From Nageia nagi (taxonomy: Eukaryota > Pinophyta): 64,000 nt of DNA. A program made the position numbers and the translations under genes. The notes beneath the pieces are model-generated. The model worked only from the letters and a program-made list of their open reading frames with translations, had not been told where the DNA came from and made no database searches. Shown piece after piece: positions 49,730 to 61,896 of the stretch (position 1 is its first letter; each line of letters begins with the position of its first letter). Location: positions 162,006,001 to 162,070,000 of the forward strand of contig JBITNC010000001.1 of assembly GCA_050084985.1 (NCBI GenBank). The letters run 5' to 3'.

Positions 49730-50604
49730 TGTTTACAAATAAAATTGAGCGTGCAAATAAATGAATAGGTAAATATCTACAAACTCAATATATCTGTATT
49801 TGAGCTACAGATAGCAATTTATTCTAAATAGCAATGAACAAGATAACCGATTCAAAAATTTAATTGTACCAACCAAGACTGTAATTTGTGTACTTACCTC
49901 ATGGAACGTACCTAACAACGAAAGATGAAGATGTTGATGATGTACTGATGATGGGCTACCCTTCCAAAAATGTAGTGACCTATGAAGATGCAAAAAGAGG
50001 ATCGTGAGCAGTTCGTTTCAGTGATATAAGAGCATCAGTGGTGTTCTTTGGTTCATAAAGGAGCACCGATGGCCTTCGTTTGATGATTCTTGACCTCTCG
50101 ATTAAGTCCAGAACTTCAATACAGGTGTCTCAGATAGCAGTGTGATATCAGAATAGATCATGGATGTCAGGATAGCTCGCGAAAGGAAGTACACAAACCA
50201 CAACCTTGTAGGCAATACCAAGAGATACCTTAAGGGGTTGCCACTACAAGACCATACGCAGGATCGTGTGTATCTTTGTTATGTGGACTTACTATTAGAT
50301 CCCTTATTTATATAGATAATAGATAATACAACCCATGGGTCGGCATACATCTACATAAACAAGGCTAATTCACAACATTCTAGATAAACACACCAATAAA
50401 CAAGGTAATTTATACAATATTCAAGATAATCCATGCAATATTCAAGATAATCCATGCAATATTCAAGATAATCATTATAAGATTCACATTTAAGACAAAC
50501 ATTGATATTATCACTTTAAGACATTCAAGACATATATTTAGACCAAGCATGTTTTTCATTAATTTATTGATTTAAAAACATAAATTCATTTTTATGTGTT
50601 AACA
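49730..50604 (-). repeat. 5' LTR of the inner Gypsy-type element
   Basis: 875 bp. Compared with 43130-43982 it has one extra 22-bp unit (CCATGCAATATTCAAGATAAT, near 50432-50470). TATATAAATAAGGG on the minus strand (about 50300-50315) is the likely LTR TATA box for the gag strand. Confidence 0.92.
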
Positions 50605-51604
50605 GTAGGAGTACTATTGTTACACATAGCATATAACTTCTTAATGCATGACTCTTTTTTAAACACAACATCCATCATATCTCCTAATGTCATATCATGA
50701 TTAAAAATTACTAACAATTTATATATAGGTAACAAAGCATTTGCAAATGTATCTTTCAAATCTTGGTCAGGCATAGTAATTTTATTAGCAATTCATGTCC
50801 ATAATTTAACAAAATCATGAATAGATTGGTTAGGCAATTGCTTAATTTTACACAAATCCTTAAAGTAAACTTTTTTAGCAATATTATACTTGAAATTTTG
50901 TAAAAATTGATGAATTAGATCCTCATACTTGTCAATGCTCTTTTCAAGAAGCTAAAAATACCCTTTTAGTGCATCATCCTTCAAACTATGTGAGAACAAT
51001 ATAGCAAGCATATCTCTATCATGCATATAATCCATAACTTCTTCTTGAAATTTTTTAACATGCATCTTAGGATATTGCAAACCATTGAATTTAGTAAACT
51101 TGATACTCTTTTTCCCACTAAGAACTTTAGCAAGAATTCTATCCATTAATGGCCTTTTTAAACAAAATAAGAAATCATCATCATCAACAATAGACTCTAA
51201 TTTTGTTTGTTGTTTATTTATCTTAGTTGATTCCTCTTTCAAGAGAGGTGTAAGGGTTTGAGGCAAAAGTTGTGCCTTTTTAAGTTCATTTTCTTTTGGT
51301 ATAGCAAATGGACCTATTCTATTTACTTTTTCATGTTCAAGTTTATCAAACATCTAAACAAAAGCAACCATTTGTTTTTGAAGAGGTTCAAAAGGCCAAT
51401 TGGTTGTATCTAGAATTTCAAGAAGGATTGCAATTTTGATATTATGCTCTTCTAATGTCTAATTAATTTATAAACCTTGCATCAAGACTTTCATCTTGCA
51501 TAATATGCTTACCTACGTTAAACCTACCTCTTTTGAAGTGATCAGTGTTTAGGATGAGGTACTCATAATCTTCATTTGCTTCTTCTATGCCACTATCTTC
51601 TACA
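50605..51604 (-). pseudogene. gag: Outer-element gag, middle part
   Basis: A minus-strand reading with few stops, between the Copia and the inner Gypsy-type insertions. It includes KFTKFNGLQYPKMHVKKFQEE, ILFSHSLKDDALKGYF, DLCKIKQLPNQSIHDFVKLW and ANALLPIYKLLVIF. These line up with FYKFNGEGDPRRHIQGFK, FFPHSLEGEAQEWF and LEKFVVRFKKTW in the inner gag, so it is the same domain in a clearly different family. Stops in this part include TAA and TAG. It continues at 42740-43129. Confidence 0.75.
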
Positions 51605-51710
51605 TGTTGGAATGTATAATGCATTATTGTAAAGGTTTTTATCAAATCTTCTATGTAATTTCACTAATACTTAAGGGTACCATTTGATACCTTAAGTATT
51701 TAAGTGAATA
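51605..51710 (+). repeat. Truncated 5' LTR of the Copia element
   Basis: Matches 60645-60750 and then stops abruptly after TTTAAGTGAATA. The remaining 400 bp of the 3' LTR, including its TATA box, have no counterpart here. The following text has ATTTAAGT repeats. Confidence 0.75.
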
Positions 51711-53020
51711 GGATTTAAGTATTTAAGTATTTAAGTGTTAGTTTTCTCTTATATATGTGGCAAAGTTTTTAAGAACAAAATATTGAGAAGCAATTTTTTT
51801 GTTTACTTATACTAATACTTTCTATTGTTAGTGATAAGTTTAAAATGCTTTTTGTATTGCTTTAATTTTGCATATATTTAGTTTGGAGGTTTTATCAAAG
51901 GGTTTATATAAAAAAAGAGCAAGTATTATTTATTCAATTGAAAATCAATTAGTATAACCGTTTGCTTAAATAAATAAATAAAATTTGTTTATTTCTTCAT
52001 TACCCTTTGATTCTATGGTTTCAAAAAAGGTGGGGGCAGAATTCTCCATTTTACAATATGTTGAGCTGGTGCTCTCTTTTTTGGGGGGATTCAAAACCCC
52101 ATTCTCTACTCGTAATCCATCGCTCTACCATCCTCCCTAGCATATCACCTCTTAGGTGCTATCTCTCAGTAGGTTTCCTTCTTCTTGTAAGCTTTAGCAT
52201 TCATAGGTTGCCTTCCCTTGTAGCTCATTCTTCACCCTCACGGGTAGACCCCCTTGAGGCCTACTATCACCTAGTAGACCTCCTCACCCCCTTGTGGCCT
52301 ATTATCACCTAGCTATCCTCCTCACCTCCTACAATTTATCGCCTTGCAACCCAATCAACCTCCTCACCCCCTTCCCTGCCATGACCTCAAAATTCTACCT
52401 CTCCTTCATGCATGACTTTAGCATTAATGGTGTGCTCTACTTAGCCTTTTCATGGTCACCCTTTGTCATGGTTAGCAAGATGGTACCTTCACCTCTATGT
52501 GGCCCTATGTCTATGTCTTCCATCCCATCCTCCCTTCAGCACTCTAACTTGACATCCTCCTCATGTGCTCTTTCACTCCCCCCATGACCTTCTACCATCA
52601 ACCCTCCATTCCTCCATCGGTAGCATCCCTCCTCTCCTCCATCAATGATGAATGCAACTTATTCTTGAGGTTATTTGGCACTTATCTTCCATCGATCAAA
52701 GCCTTCATAGTTCAATTTTTTTATTTATTTCTACTTTCATTTCTTATCACATAAGGTGTTTATTCTTGAGATGTCGTGGACATCCCCCTCTTTGGTCCTT
52801 GAGACACTGTTGTTGCATGGACACTTTGAAAACCTCCACCTTCATGTAGTACCTCAAAATGCACCTCCCAATCCCTCAAAATGACCCTCTTGACCATTCT
52901 CGCACATCATGACCCCTCTTGAATCTTCTTGCACTCCCTCTCCTCCACTGTCATGCCTTCTACATGACACCTTTTTTTGTTACCTTGTTTAAATAATTGC
53001 ACCCCTATGTTGTTAGTAAG
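51711..53020 (+). other. Copia element, leader before the triplication
   Basis: Pyrimidine-rich from about 52030 to 52980, with CCTCC and CTTC runs. Stop-free plus-strand readings (52007-52849) rich in Ser, Pro and Leu follow from the composition. No retroviral primer site or coding motif was recognised. Confidence 0.4.
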
Positions 53021-54920
53021 CTTCATTTAATTATCTTACATTACTTGCATGTCTTCTCAATATCTTGGAAAGGGGCCTATCTTTTTAACTTGTTTACTTA
53101 CCAAAATGCATTACTATGAAGTACTCCAACTTTAATCTTGCCATCAAGTGGTTTGACATGGAATTTACTTAGAGTATTACTTCTTAATTAGTCAATGCTT
53201 AAATCCTAACTACTTATTAATTTTGTGTAAAAAGGGGAATGAGGTAATTTTATTTTTAAAGGAAAAGATAAAGTAGAGCTTATCTTTTTCCCTTAGTCAA
53301 AATTGCAATAAAGGAATTTCTTTTGCTAAGTATTTCTTTACTTAGAAAATAACTTTTAGCATTCAGGTAGCTTTCTAAAGGAAAAATCTAATATGCTATC
53401 TTTAGAATAAACTTTAAGTAACAAGCGAGAATTTTTTTTACATACTAAGAGTTTTAGCATGCAAATGTTTTAAAAGATAAATTATTTAGTATGCTACTTT
53501 TAGGGATAAATTTTTATGTAAAAAGGGGGAATTTGTATAAATTTCTTACTTAATTTTTATCTAGTATACATACTAAATTTTTACTTTAAGTTAATGAGTT
53601 GCATGCTTATGCTTAGTACTTGATTTTTTAAGCTAAAAATGCATGTTTTTTAGAACTTATGCATGCTTCATTTAATTATCTTACATTACTTGCATGTCTT
53701 CTCAATATCTTGGAAAGGGGCCTATCTTTTTAACTTGTTTACTTACCAAAATGCATTACTATGAAGTACTCCAACTTTAAATCTTGCCATCAAGTGGTTT
53801 GACCTGGAATTTACTTGGAGTATTACTTCTTAATTAGTCAATGCTTAAATCCTAACTACTTATTAATTTTGTGTAAAAAGGGGAATGAGGTAATTTTATT
53901 TTTAAAGGAAAAGATAAAGTAGAGCTTATCTTTTTCCCTTAGTCAAAATTGCAATAAAGGAATTTCTTTTGCTAAGTATTTCTTTACTTAGAAAATAACT
54001 TTTAGCATTCAGGTAGCTTTCTAAAGGAAAAATCTAATATGCTATCTTTAGAATAAACTTTAAGTAACAAGCGAGAATTTTTTTTTACATACTAAGAGTT
54101 TTAGCATGCAAATGTTTTAAAAGATAAATTATTTAGTATGCTACTTTTAGGGATAAATTTTTATGTAAAAAGGGGGAATTTGTATAAATTTCTTACTTAA
54201 TTTTTATCTAGTATACATACTAAATTTTTACTTTAAGTTAATGAGTTGCATGCTTATGCTTAGTACTTGATTTTTTAAGCTAAAAATGCATGTTTTTTAG
54301 AACTTATGCATGCTTCATTTAATTATCTTACATTACTTGCATGTCTTCTCAATATCTTGGAAAGGGGCCTATCTTTTTAACTTGTTTACTTACCAAAATG
54401 CATTACTATGAAGTACTCCAACTTTAAATCTTGCCATCAAGTGGTTTGACCTGGAATTTACTTGGAGTATTACTTCTTAATTAGTCAATGCTTAATCCTA
54501 ACTACTTATTAATTTTGTGTAAAAAGGGGAATGAGGTAATTTTATTTTTAAAGGAAAAGATAAAGTAGAGCTTATCTTTTTCCTTAGTCAAAATTGCAAT
54601 AAAGGAATTTCTTTTGCTAAGTATTTCTTTACTTAGAAAATAACTTTTAGCATTCAGGTAGCTTTCTAAAGGAAAAATCTAATATGCTATCTTTAGAATA
54701 AACTTTAAGTAACAAGCGAGATTTTTTTTTTACATACTAAGAGTTTTAGCATGCAAATTTTTTAAAGATAAATTATTTAGTATGCTACTTTTAGGGATAA
54801 TTTTTTATGTAAAAAGGGGGAATTTATATAAATTTCTTAATTTTTATCTAGTATTCATACTTAATTTTTACTTTAAGTTAATGAGTTGCATGCTTATGCT
54901 TAGTACTTAATTTTTTAAGT
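53021..54920. repeat. Three tandem copies of a 646-bp unit
   Basis: Copies start CTTCATTTAATTATCTTACA at 53021, 53666 and 54313. They are nearly identical, with a few single-base and homopolymer differences; the third is slightly shortened at its end. They carry no ORF. They lie in the leader of the Copia element, between the LTR stub and gag. The high identity means the triplication is recent compared with the decay of pol. Confidence 0.93.
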
Positions 54921-55917
54921 TAATGCTAAGGACTTAAATTTTTAAGTTAATGTTGCATGCTTAAAGAGCTTAAATTTTAAGTCAATGCTTAAGGACTTAA
55001 AATTTAAGATAGATACTTAAGTTTTTTTAAATCAAAAAAATGCATGCTTATTACTTAAAATCTTAAGTTATGATGTAATCTACTTCCTTATGCAAAAATA
55101 GACTTGTGCAAAATTAGAAATGATGTAAAGATGTCCTTTAAGGGTTGGTAAACAAAACCCATTAGACACTTAGGTTTCAAAATTTTAAATGGATGATGTT
55201 TTACTTATGCTCTTTTTCTTCATGTTTTGCATTTTACTTTATTTGCTTATGCAAACATTAATATGAGCAACCCTTTAAAATGAACACATCTGCACATATC
55301 TTTCACAACATGACCTATTTGGGGATCCATGAGGTGAGAATAGGTGAATTAGAGCCTTTTAGTCAGATGATCCAAGTGGTGAAAAGTTCATACTTCTCAA
55401 TAGCCCCTAATTCCTCTGTTGGTCTAGATTTAACTCTAATAGGTGGACATGTATGTGTGTAGTGATACCACATATTTGCACATCCATTTAGGGATTATCC
55501 TGATAACCTAGGAGAATAATTTGAAATCTAATCATGATTAATAATTTGGTTGATCCAATAAACATCAAAACCTTGGAAAATAGCTAGTACTTCTCCTTGT
55601 GAGAGTATATTACTGCCCAAGGGGAATTGGTTGAGAATTGGTAGGACCTAGGCTCCTCTTATGTGGGCATCTAAGTGAAGGCCTAATTTTAGATAGAAAA
55701 AAAACCTCAACAATATCACTCTACATCTATGATTCTTGAGATGAGAAATGTATTTGGGTACATGGGTTATTATTTGAGTTGTAAAACATTTGCACTTATG
55801 AATTAAGCATGTATTTAGTGTTAAATATAACATGTATTATTTACTTGGTTAAAAATTAACATTTAATATTGTTTATTAAACCACATGCTTATTATTTTTC
55901 ACATTCTTATGTAGCAA
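54921..55917 (+). other. Copia leader next to gag
   Basis: Contains decaying ACTTAA(A/G)TTTTTAAG repeats (54900-55070) and then unique AT-rich sequence. No coding motif. Confidence 0.4.
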
Positions 55918-56850
55918 ATGGGAGAATCATTTTTACCCAAACACATTCTTGATGGTTCCAACTTTGGAATTTGGGAACCTCGAATGAGAGTTGAGTTGCA
56001 AGCAAGGAAGCTTTGGCAAATAGTGAATGAAAACCTTGTACCTCCTATAGATGGGAAGGTACTAGAGGCTTACAACACAAAGATTGAGTTAGCAACCTCC
56101 ATGATTTACCACGTAATTTCAGATGATATGCTTATGATGATTTCCTCTTCAACTTTGATAAAAAGGAGCTTGGAATAAGCTTAAACAAATCTACCTTGGT
56201 TCAAACTTTTCAAAAAGGTTTACCATTCTTCAAAATTTGCTTCAATCTTATCAAAGGGAAGATAAAAATGTGGTTATCTACTTGAACAAAATCATTAACC
56301 TAAGGACCCAGCTTGTTGCTTATGGATGCAATTGGATTAATAATGAGTTCATGGCCTTCATCATTCTTCAAAGCCTTTCTTCAAAGTTTTAAAACTTTGT
56401 GATGGTTATGGAAATAAGGCTTGATGATGAATAAGAAGTCTTCTCCTTTGAGAACCTTTCTAAGCATCTATTGAAGTATAAGGAAACCCTTAACAATAAG
56501 ATGTTGATTTCTTCTCCCAAGGATAATAATGTTGCTCTTGGAGCAACCAAAACTCTTTTTAAGAAAAAATTCAACCATCAAAAGAAATCTTATCCTTCTT
56601 CATCTAAAAGCTTTGAGAAAAGTTACAATGGCTACAATAGAAATAGGAACAATAGAAACAATAACCATAGCAGTAGGAATAATGGCAACAATAACCACTT
56701 CAAGCAAAGAGATGGAAAAGGCAAAGCAAATAATCCATATCCTAAAAACAATTTAATGGTAATTGTACCTATTGTGGCATTCAAAGTCACAAAGAAGTTG
56801 ATTGCTACAAAAAGAAAAGAGAGGAAAAGAACAAAAGTAATGGAAATGTA
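55918..56850 (+). pseudogene. gag: Copia gag remnant with zinc knuckle
   Basis: Starts MGESFLPKHILDGSNFGIWEPRMRV, the form typical of Copia gag (UBN2-type: L.G.NF..W...M...L). Later parts survive in shifting frames, including an Asn-rich stretch (NGYNRNRNNRNNN, about 56627) and a CCHC knuckle CTYCGIQSHKEVDC (about 56767-56808). Stops and frameshifts near 56177, 56280 and 56388 break it. Confidence 0.85.
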
Positions 56851-59776
56851 AAGAACTTCAAAGAAAAGGAGAATATTCATGCTAGTTTTGTTATGATGCT
56901 CTACTCCATCTCTCACTCTTTTTCATCTGATTGGATTGTTGACTCTGGTTACACTAATCACCTATACTTTGAAAAGAAAAAGTTTGAGAAATTTCACAAG
57001 TGTAGAAATGATGTAGTTGTGATAGGTGATAACTCTACCCTTGAAGTCTAAGAAATTGAGAGTGTGTTGATTCATAAAAAGGTTCTTGATAATGTGCTCT
57101 ATGTTCCTAAGCTTAGGATGAATCTTCTCTCTATAATCCAAGTTGCTAGAAAAGGGTACTCTTTTGATTTTCACTCTTAATCCTGATGCATTAAGAAAGG
57201 AATTACCACTTTGGTTAAAGGATTTGTGAAAGATAAGCTCTACATTGTGGATCAAGTTCCATCAAAGATGTGTCTTGCTTCTAGTGTATGTTCTAAAGGT
57301 AATCTTTGGCACCATTATTTAGGGCACCTTAACCACAAGAGTATTCAAGTCATGAAAGACTAAGAACTTATAGAAGGTTTGCCTTTAATTCTCCTTCAGT
57401 TGGTTTATGCGAGAAGTGTATTCTTGGCAAGATGCATAGATAGAAGTTTGAAAAAGGTAAGGCAACAAGAGCATCTCAATCTCTTCAACTTGTGTGTTCA
57501 CATTTGATGGGTTTATTTTAAACTAAGTCACTTGGATAAGCATCTTACATCTTAACCTTCATTGGTGACTTTAATAGGATGACCTTGGGTATCTACTTGA
57601 GCACACGGATCAAACCTTTGAGAGTTTAAAGGTTTTTAAGGCTTTTGTTGAGAATCAAACTAACCTTAAATAGTAATGAGTTTAATGACTATTATGGTAA
57701 GTATGGAATCAAAAGGTAGTTTACAATTCCTTACACTCCTCAGCAGAATGATGTTATTGAAAGGAAAAATAGAATTATTATGGAGATGGCTAGATGCATG
57801 TTGGGTAATCTTTCTAAATTCTTATGGGGTGAAGCTATAAGCATTGCTATTTACACCTTGAATAGGTGTCCCATAAAAGTCGTTCAGAGTAAAACTCCTT
57901 TTGAGGCATGGTTAGGAAGAAAACCTAACATTTCTCACCTTAAGGTGTTTGGTTATGAAGTATTCTCCTACATTATTTCTAAGAAATAGAAGAAGTTGGA
58001 TAAAATTGTTGAAAAATGTATCTTTGTGGGTTATGATAGTCAACATAGAGGCTACAACCTCTACTCTCCATCCTATAAAGTCATGTTTGTTTCAAAAGAT
58101 ATAAAGTTCAATGAACTTCATAAAGAATCTACTTCTAATAAGGATGTTGATGATCCAAAGGACTCTTCAGTTGCTCCTAGATGGTTGGATATTGATGTAG
58201 ATAAGTCACCTTAGAAATAAAATTTTCCAAAATAAAGGGTAATAAGGAGCATGATATTGAACAAATCCTTATTTGCCAAGATTGACAACAAGCGTGAGCT
58301 CTCAACCTTTAAGGAAGATTTAAAGCATAAGTGCTAGAAGGAAGCCATGAAAATGAAGTATGAAGTGCTTATGAAAAATAAAACTTGGGACTTGGTTCCT
58401 TATCCTAATAAAAAGAATGTGATTAGCAATAAGTGGATCTATAAGGTCAAGTTCAATTCAGTTGGAGATATTGAGAAATACAAGGTAAAGTTAGTAGCTA
58501 AAAGTTTTACTTAGAAATACAGTGTAGATTATTAGGAAACCTTTGCTCTATGGCAAAGATGCCTACTATGAGAGTTATCCTTGCTCTTTCTGCACCTTAA
58601 GGATGGAAAGTTTTTCAACTTGATGTCAAGAGTGCATTTCTCAATGGTGACTTAGATGTGGAAATCTTTATGAATCAACTATAAGGGTTTATTATGGAAG
58701 GTAAAGAGTCCTTTGTGTGCAAGCTAAAGAAGTCATTATATGGACTTAAGCAAGCACCTTGAGTCTGGTACATAAAGATTTTAGGGTACTTTGTAGACAT
58801 TGGTTTCTCTAAGTATTTTTCTAACTCTGATCTGTATGTACTCAATCAAGGAAAAGATATGGTATTGATTCTCCTTTATTTGGATGATCTTTTTATTCCT
58901 GAGAATAATGATGAAATCATTCAAGAGTGCATATCCAAACTTAAGGCAATGTTTGAAATGATTGATCTTGATCTCTTGCACTACTATCTTGGAATGCAAG
59001 TGTATTAAGATAAGGATTATACTTACCTTAATCAATCTAAGTATATATCAGACATCTTGCAAAAGTTTGGAATGGAGGAGTGTAGATATGCTATGATCCT
59101 AGTCTCTCTTAGAATCACTATTTCTCTAAGCTCCAACTCTCAGTTGGCTTATGCTACAACTTACAAGCAATTAATTGGTAGTCTTTTGTATTTGACTATA
59201 TCCAGGCTAGATATTACCTTTGTAGTGAATCTGGTGACTTGATTCATGCAAAAACCTTATGTTAAGCACCTTAATGCTGTTAACAAGATCTTGAGGTATG
59301 TTGGGAATAAAGATCTTACTCTCAAGTATTCTAAGTTGCTCTCATTTGTTCTCTCTAGATTCTCAGATTCTAACTATGGTAGGGATAGAGATGATAGGAA
59401 ATCAACCTTTGCATATGTGTTTAGGATTAGTTCAAGTGCTATCTCTTGGGCTTCCAAGAAGTAACCTACTATTTCTCTTTCCACCATAGAATTTGAATAC
59501 CATACCATGTCTATTACAGCCCAAGAAGCCATTTGGCTAAGGCATCTTCTAAAAGAAATTAAGTATGAGCAAGGTGGTTCATCTTTGATTTATCTAGATA
59601 ATCAATCAACTATTTTTTTGGCTAAGAATCCTATGTTCCATCAGAGAATAAAACTTGTGGAAATCCATGCCCATTTTATTAAGGAGAAGGTTTTTGATGG
59701 CATCATACACTTGGAGTATTATCCATCCACCTTGAACTCTGCTAATTTGTTCACTAAGCCCCTCTTAAAAGCTTAG
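56851..59776 (+). pseudogene. pol: Copia pol remnant (protease, integrase, RT, RNase H)
   Basis: Domains in Copia order: protease active site WIVDSGYTNHL (DSG at 56941-56949); GAG-pre-integrase LWHHYLGHLNHKSIQVM (about 57307) and CEKC; integrase catalytic tail YTPQQNDVIERKNR (about 57739) and AWLGRKPNISHLKVFG; RT with NKWIYKVKFN, KSLYGLKQAP (about 58729) and the YLDD box LLYLDDLFI (about 58873-58899); RNase H FSDSNYGRDRDDRKSTFAYVF (about 59360) and YLDNQSTIFLAKNP. It ends FTKPLLKA with TAG at 59774. At least ten stops and several frameshifts make it non-functional. A purine tract AAAGGGGAG follows (about 59821). Confidence 0.92.
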
Positions 59777-59971
59777 TTATATAAGCTTATGGATGCTATT
59801 GAGTTGGTGAAGTTGCCTTTAAAGGGGAGTGAAGTTTGAATACTTATGTTGAATTCATGTTTGTGATAACAACTTCAACCCTAGAAGGATTTTATACTGT
59901 ATAGTGTTGATTTTATTGTACACCTTCATGGTAAGTTCACTCTACATGAGGAACTTGTTGTACAAATTGTC

Positions 59972-60186
59972 CAATCTAGCATTGTTTAGTTATCCATGTG
60001 TGAGGAACTCTTATATGTATTTTGGCACTATTTAGTTATCCATATGTGAGGAACTCATATGTGCATGCTTTATTTTGGTCAATCTAGCATTGTGCAGTTA
60101 TCCATGTGTGAGGAACTCTTATGTGTCTTTTGGCACTATTTAGTTATCCATATGTGAGGAACTTGTATGTGCATGCTTTATTTTGT
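59972..60186. repeat. 108-bp tandem duplication after pol
   Basis: Two copies start CAATCTAGCATTGT (59972 and 60080). Each has two internal AGTTATCCAT(G/A)TGTGAGGAACT subunits and ends GTGCATGCTTTATTTTG. Confidence 0.85.
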
Positions 60187-60644
60187 AATGATAATCAACA
60201 CATGTTTTATATATAGTAGGTGACTATAAGTTTTTTGCATGGCATCTTTATGATGACTTATAGTGCACCATTGATCAGTTCATGATGGCATTTTTATGAT
60301 TCATGTATCCTTATTGAGATGAATATGTTGCATCTAACTAATCTTGTTATTTGAGCTGCTTATGACTTGTAGGTTCCTTTGAGATTATAGGTTACTTAGC
60401 TCAAGTATGTAGGCTCTTGGAGACTCTTCATGACTTCCAATTAGATGCTACTTCATGTACATTGAAACTAGTTGTGGTTAATGATTGTATTTGGCAAAGT
60501 AGTGAGTCTCAAACTAGATCTTTCTTACTTCACAAATATGTAAAAAGTTCTCATCTCCATTGTATCTATTTAGAGGAGAACTCTCTTACTTTCTCTCTTT
60601 CTTCTCTCTTATTCTCTCTATCCCAATATTGAATTAAAGAGGAG
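60187..60644 (+). other. Copia element, untranslated part before the 3' LTR
   Basis: Non-coding, ending in a CT-rich run (60590-60620) and the purine tract AAAGAGGAG that primes plus-strand synthesis at the 3' LTR border. Confidence 0.55.
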
Positions 60645-61151
60645 TGTTGGAATGTATAATGCATTATTGTAAGGGTTTGTATTAAATATTCTATGTATGT
60701 TCACTAATACTTAAGGGTACCATTTGATATCTTAATTATTTAAGTGAATATGATAATGTAACTTGTCCTACACTCCATGTCATGAGCATGCCCCTTGGGT
60801 AAAAGGATGTGCATGTTATGCATTTGTACATTGGATAATAGGGTGATCTAAAGAGGGATTTTGGCATATAAATAGAAGGCTTCCTCTTTGTGATCACACA
60901 CCAATTTGTGGTGTAAAGTTATGCTAGAGGATAGTGTTTAGAAGTTGAGATTAAGAGGATTATAAGAGAGTTATATTTGTGATTGAAGGAAAGATCTAGT
61001 TAGTGGATGTACTCCTAGTTGGAGGAACCACTTACATATTATGTTATCTTTATAAGATTGCTTTGTATGATAGTTAGATGTGAATTGAGAGCTTTCATGT
61101 GATCTTGTTAGTTTAGAGTTATTCATGTTATATTTTAATTCTCTCATTACA
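60645..61151 (+). repeat. 3' LTR of the Copia element
   Basis: Starts TGTTGGAATG after the polypurine tract. It contains TATAAATAG at about 60867-60875, the likely LTR promoter. The end, CTCTCATTACA, is set by the point where the outer gag reading frame resumes. Confidence 0.7.
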
Positions 61152-61769
61152 ACCTCATCGTTGTGTAGTCATTTCAAGAGAAATGTCTATCTCATCCTCA
61201 TGCACACCATCAACATCATGTTCATAGGTAGGCATGTCATTATCATCATCTACCTCAATGGTATGAACACTTCATCATACAAATCCTATATTTTCATACA
61301 AAAACAAACCATATAATGATTATGCATATATAGAACCTTCTTCTAAGATTTCATAATGTGTTAGAATATCAATAACAGTTTCAACATTATGACTAAGAAA
61401 ATATTCCAACCCTTGTCTATCAGATAGCACTTCTTGTATAGATCTAACATTACTAGGAATCATATATAACTCATGGATATCACCATTACTTTCATTAGAA
61501 TGACTATGCAAGTCTACATTTTCAAATTTAGAATGATCAATATTAGTAACCAATCTATTGGGAGTTTCACAAATAATATCCATTTTTTTGTTAGAACTTG
61601 CAGAGTCAAAATCACTAAGAGTATCAGGATGAGGTTCTTGTAGGGGTAGATCAAGATTATTCCTAATAATTCTTTGAACATCATTAAAATAAACCCTCCC
61701 TTTGGATAATTTAGGGTCTTCTACATTTAGATCCATTTTTTCAATATAGGGTTTACCTAGTTTTATCAT
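61152..61769 (-). pseudogene. gag: Outer-element gag, N-terminal part
   Basis: The minus-strand ATG at 61769 (MIKLGKPYIEKMDLNV) opens 149 codons to a stop at 61320. The frame then continues, with stops, as an acidic stretch (EVDDDNDMPTYEHDVDGVHE) up to the Copia border. It begins 127 bp after the 5' LTR. It is the upstream end of the gag that continues at 51604. Confidence 0.65.
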
Positions 61770-61896
61770 TTTCTCTAGCTATTATTCGAAGAGCTTCAGG
61801 TAAGGGGAAAAATAAAAGCAAGAACAAATTCATGAATTTTCAAAAAGATGCTCTAGTTTAAGACCTAGGTGTGTAATAATATCAGTTTCACCAAAA

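Larger units (their letters stand above)
43130..50604 (-). mobile_element. Inner Gypsy-type LTR element, gag plus antisense PMD gene, no pol
   Basis: LTRs of 853 and 875 bp (TGTTTACA..TGTTAA(T/C)A) with the identical duplication GTAGG (43125-43129, 50605-50609). It reads on the minus strand: the 5' LTR is 49730-50604, followed by the primer-site-like TGGTGAACCCGACGTGAAG (minus, 49727-49709); a polypurine tract CCAAAGTGGGG lies before the 3' LTR. Contents in element order are gag (49653-48421), an antisense PMD gene (48029-45807) and a tandem-repeat block (45335-44350). There is no pol. It inserted into the gag of the outer element and is younger: its LTRs are much more alike. Confidence 0.88.
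51605..61151 (+). mobile_element. Copia LTR element, degraded, nested in the outer gag
   Basis: Begins TGTTGGAATGTATAATGC at 51605. The same 5' LTR start recurs at 60645 directly after a purine tract AAAGAGGAG. Between them lie a long leader with a 646-bp triplication and degraded gag, protease, integrase, RT and RNase H in Copia order. The orientation is plus, opposite to the outer element. The right border (about 61151, after CTCTCATTACA) is inferred from where the outer gag frame resumes. Left flank CTACA and right flank ACCTC do not match, so no target duplication is proven. Confidence 0.78.

Noticed and set aside
52007-52849. Chain of Ser/Pro/Leu-rich plus-strand ORFs
   Set aside because: The region is pyrimidine-rich, which depletes stops. 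No Copia domain belongs here, and no splice or start signal supports it.
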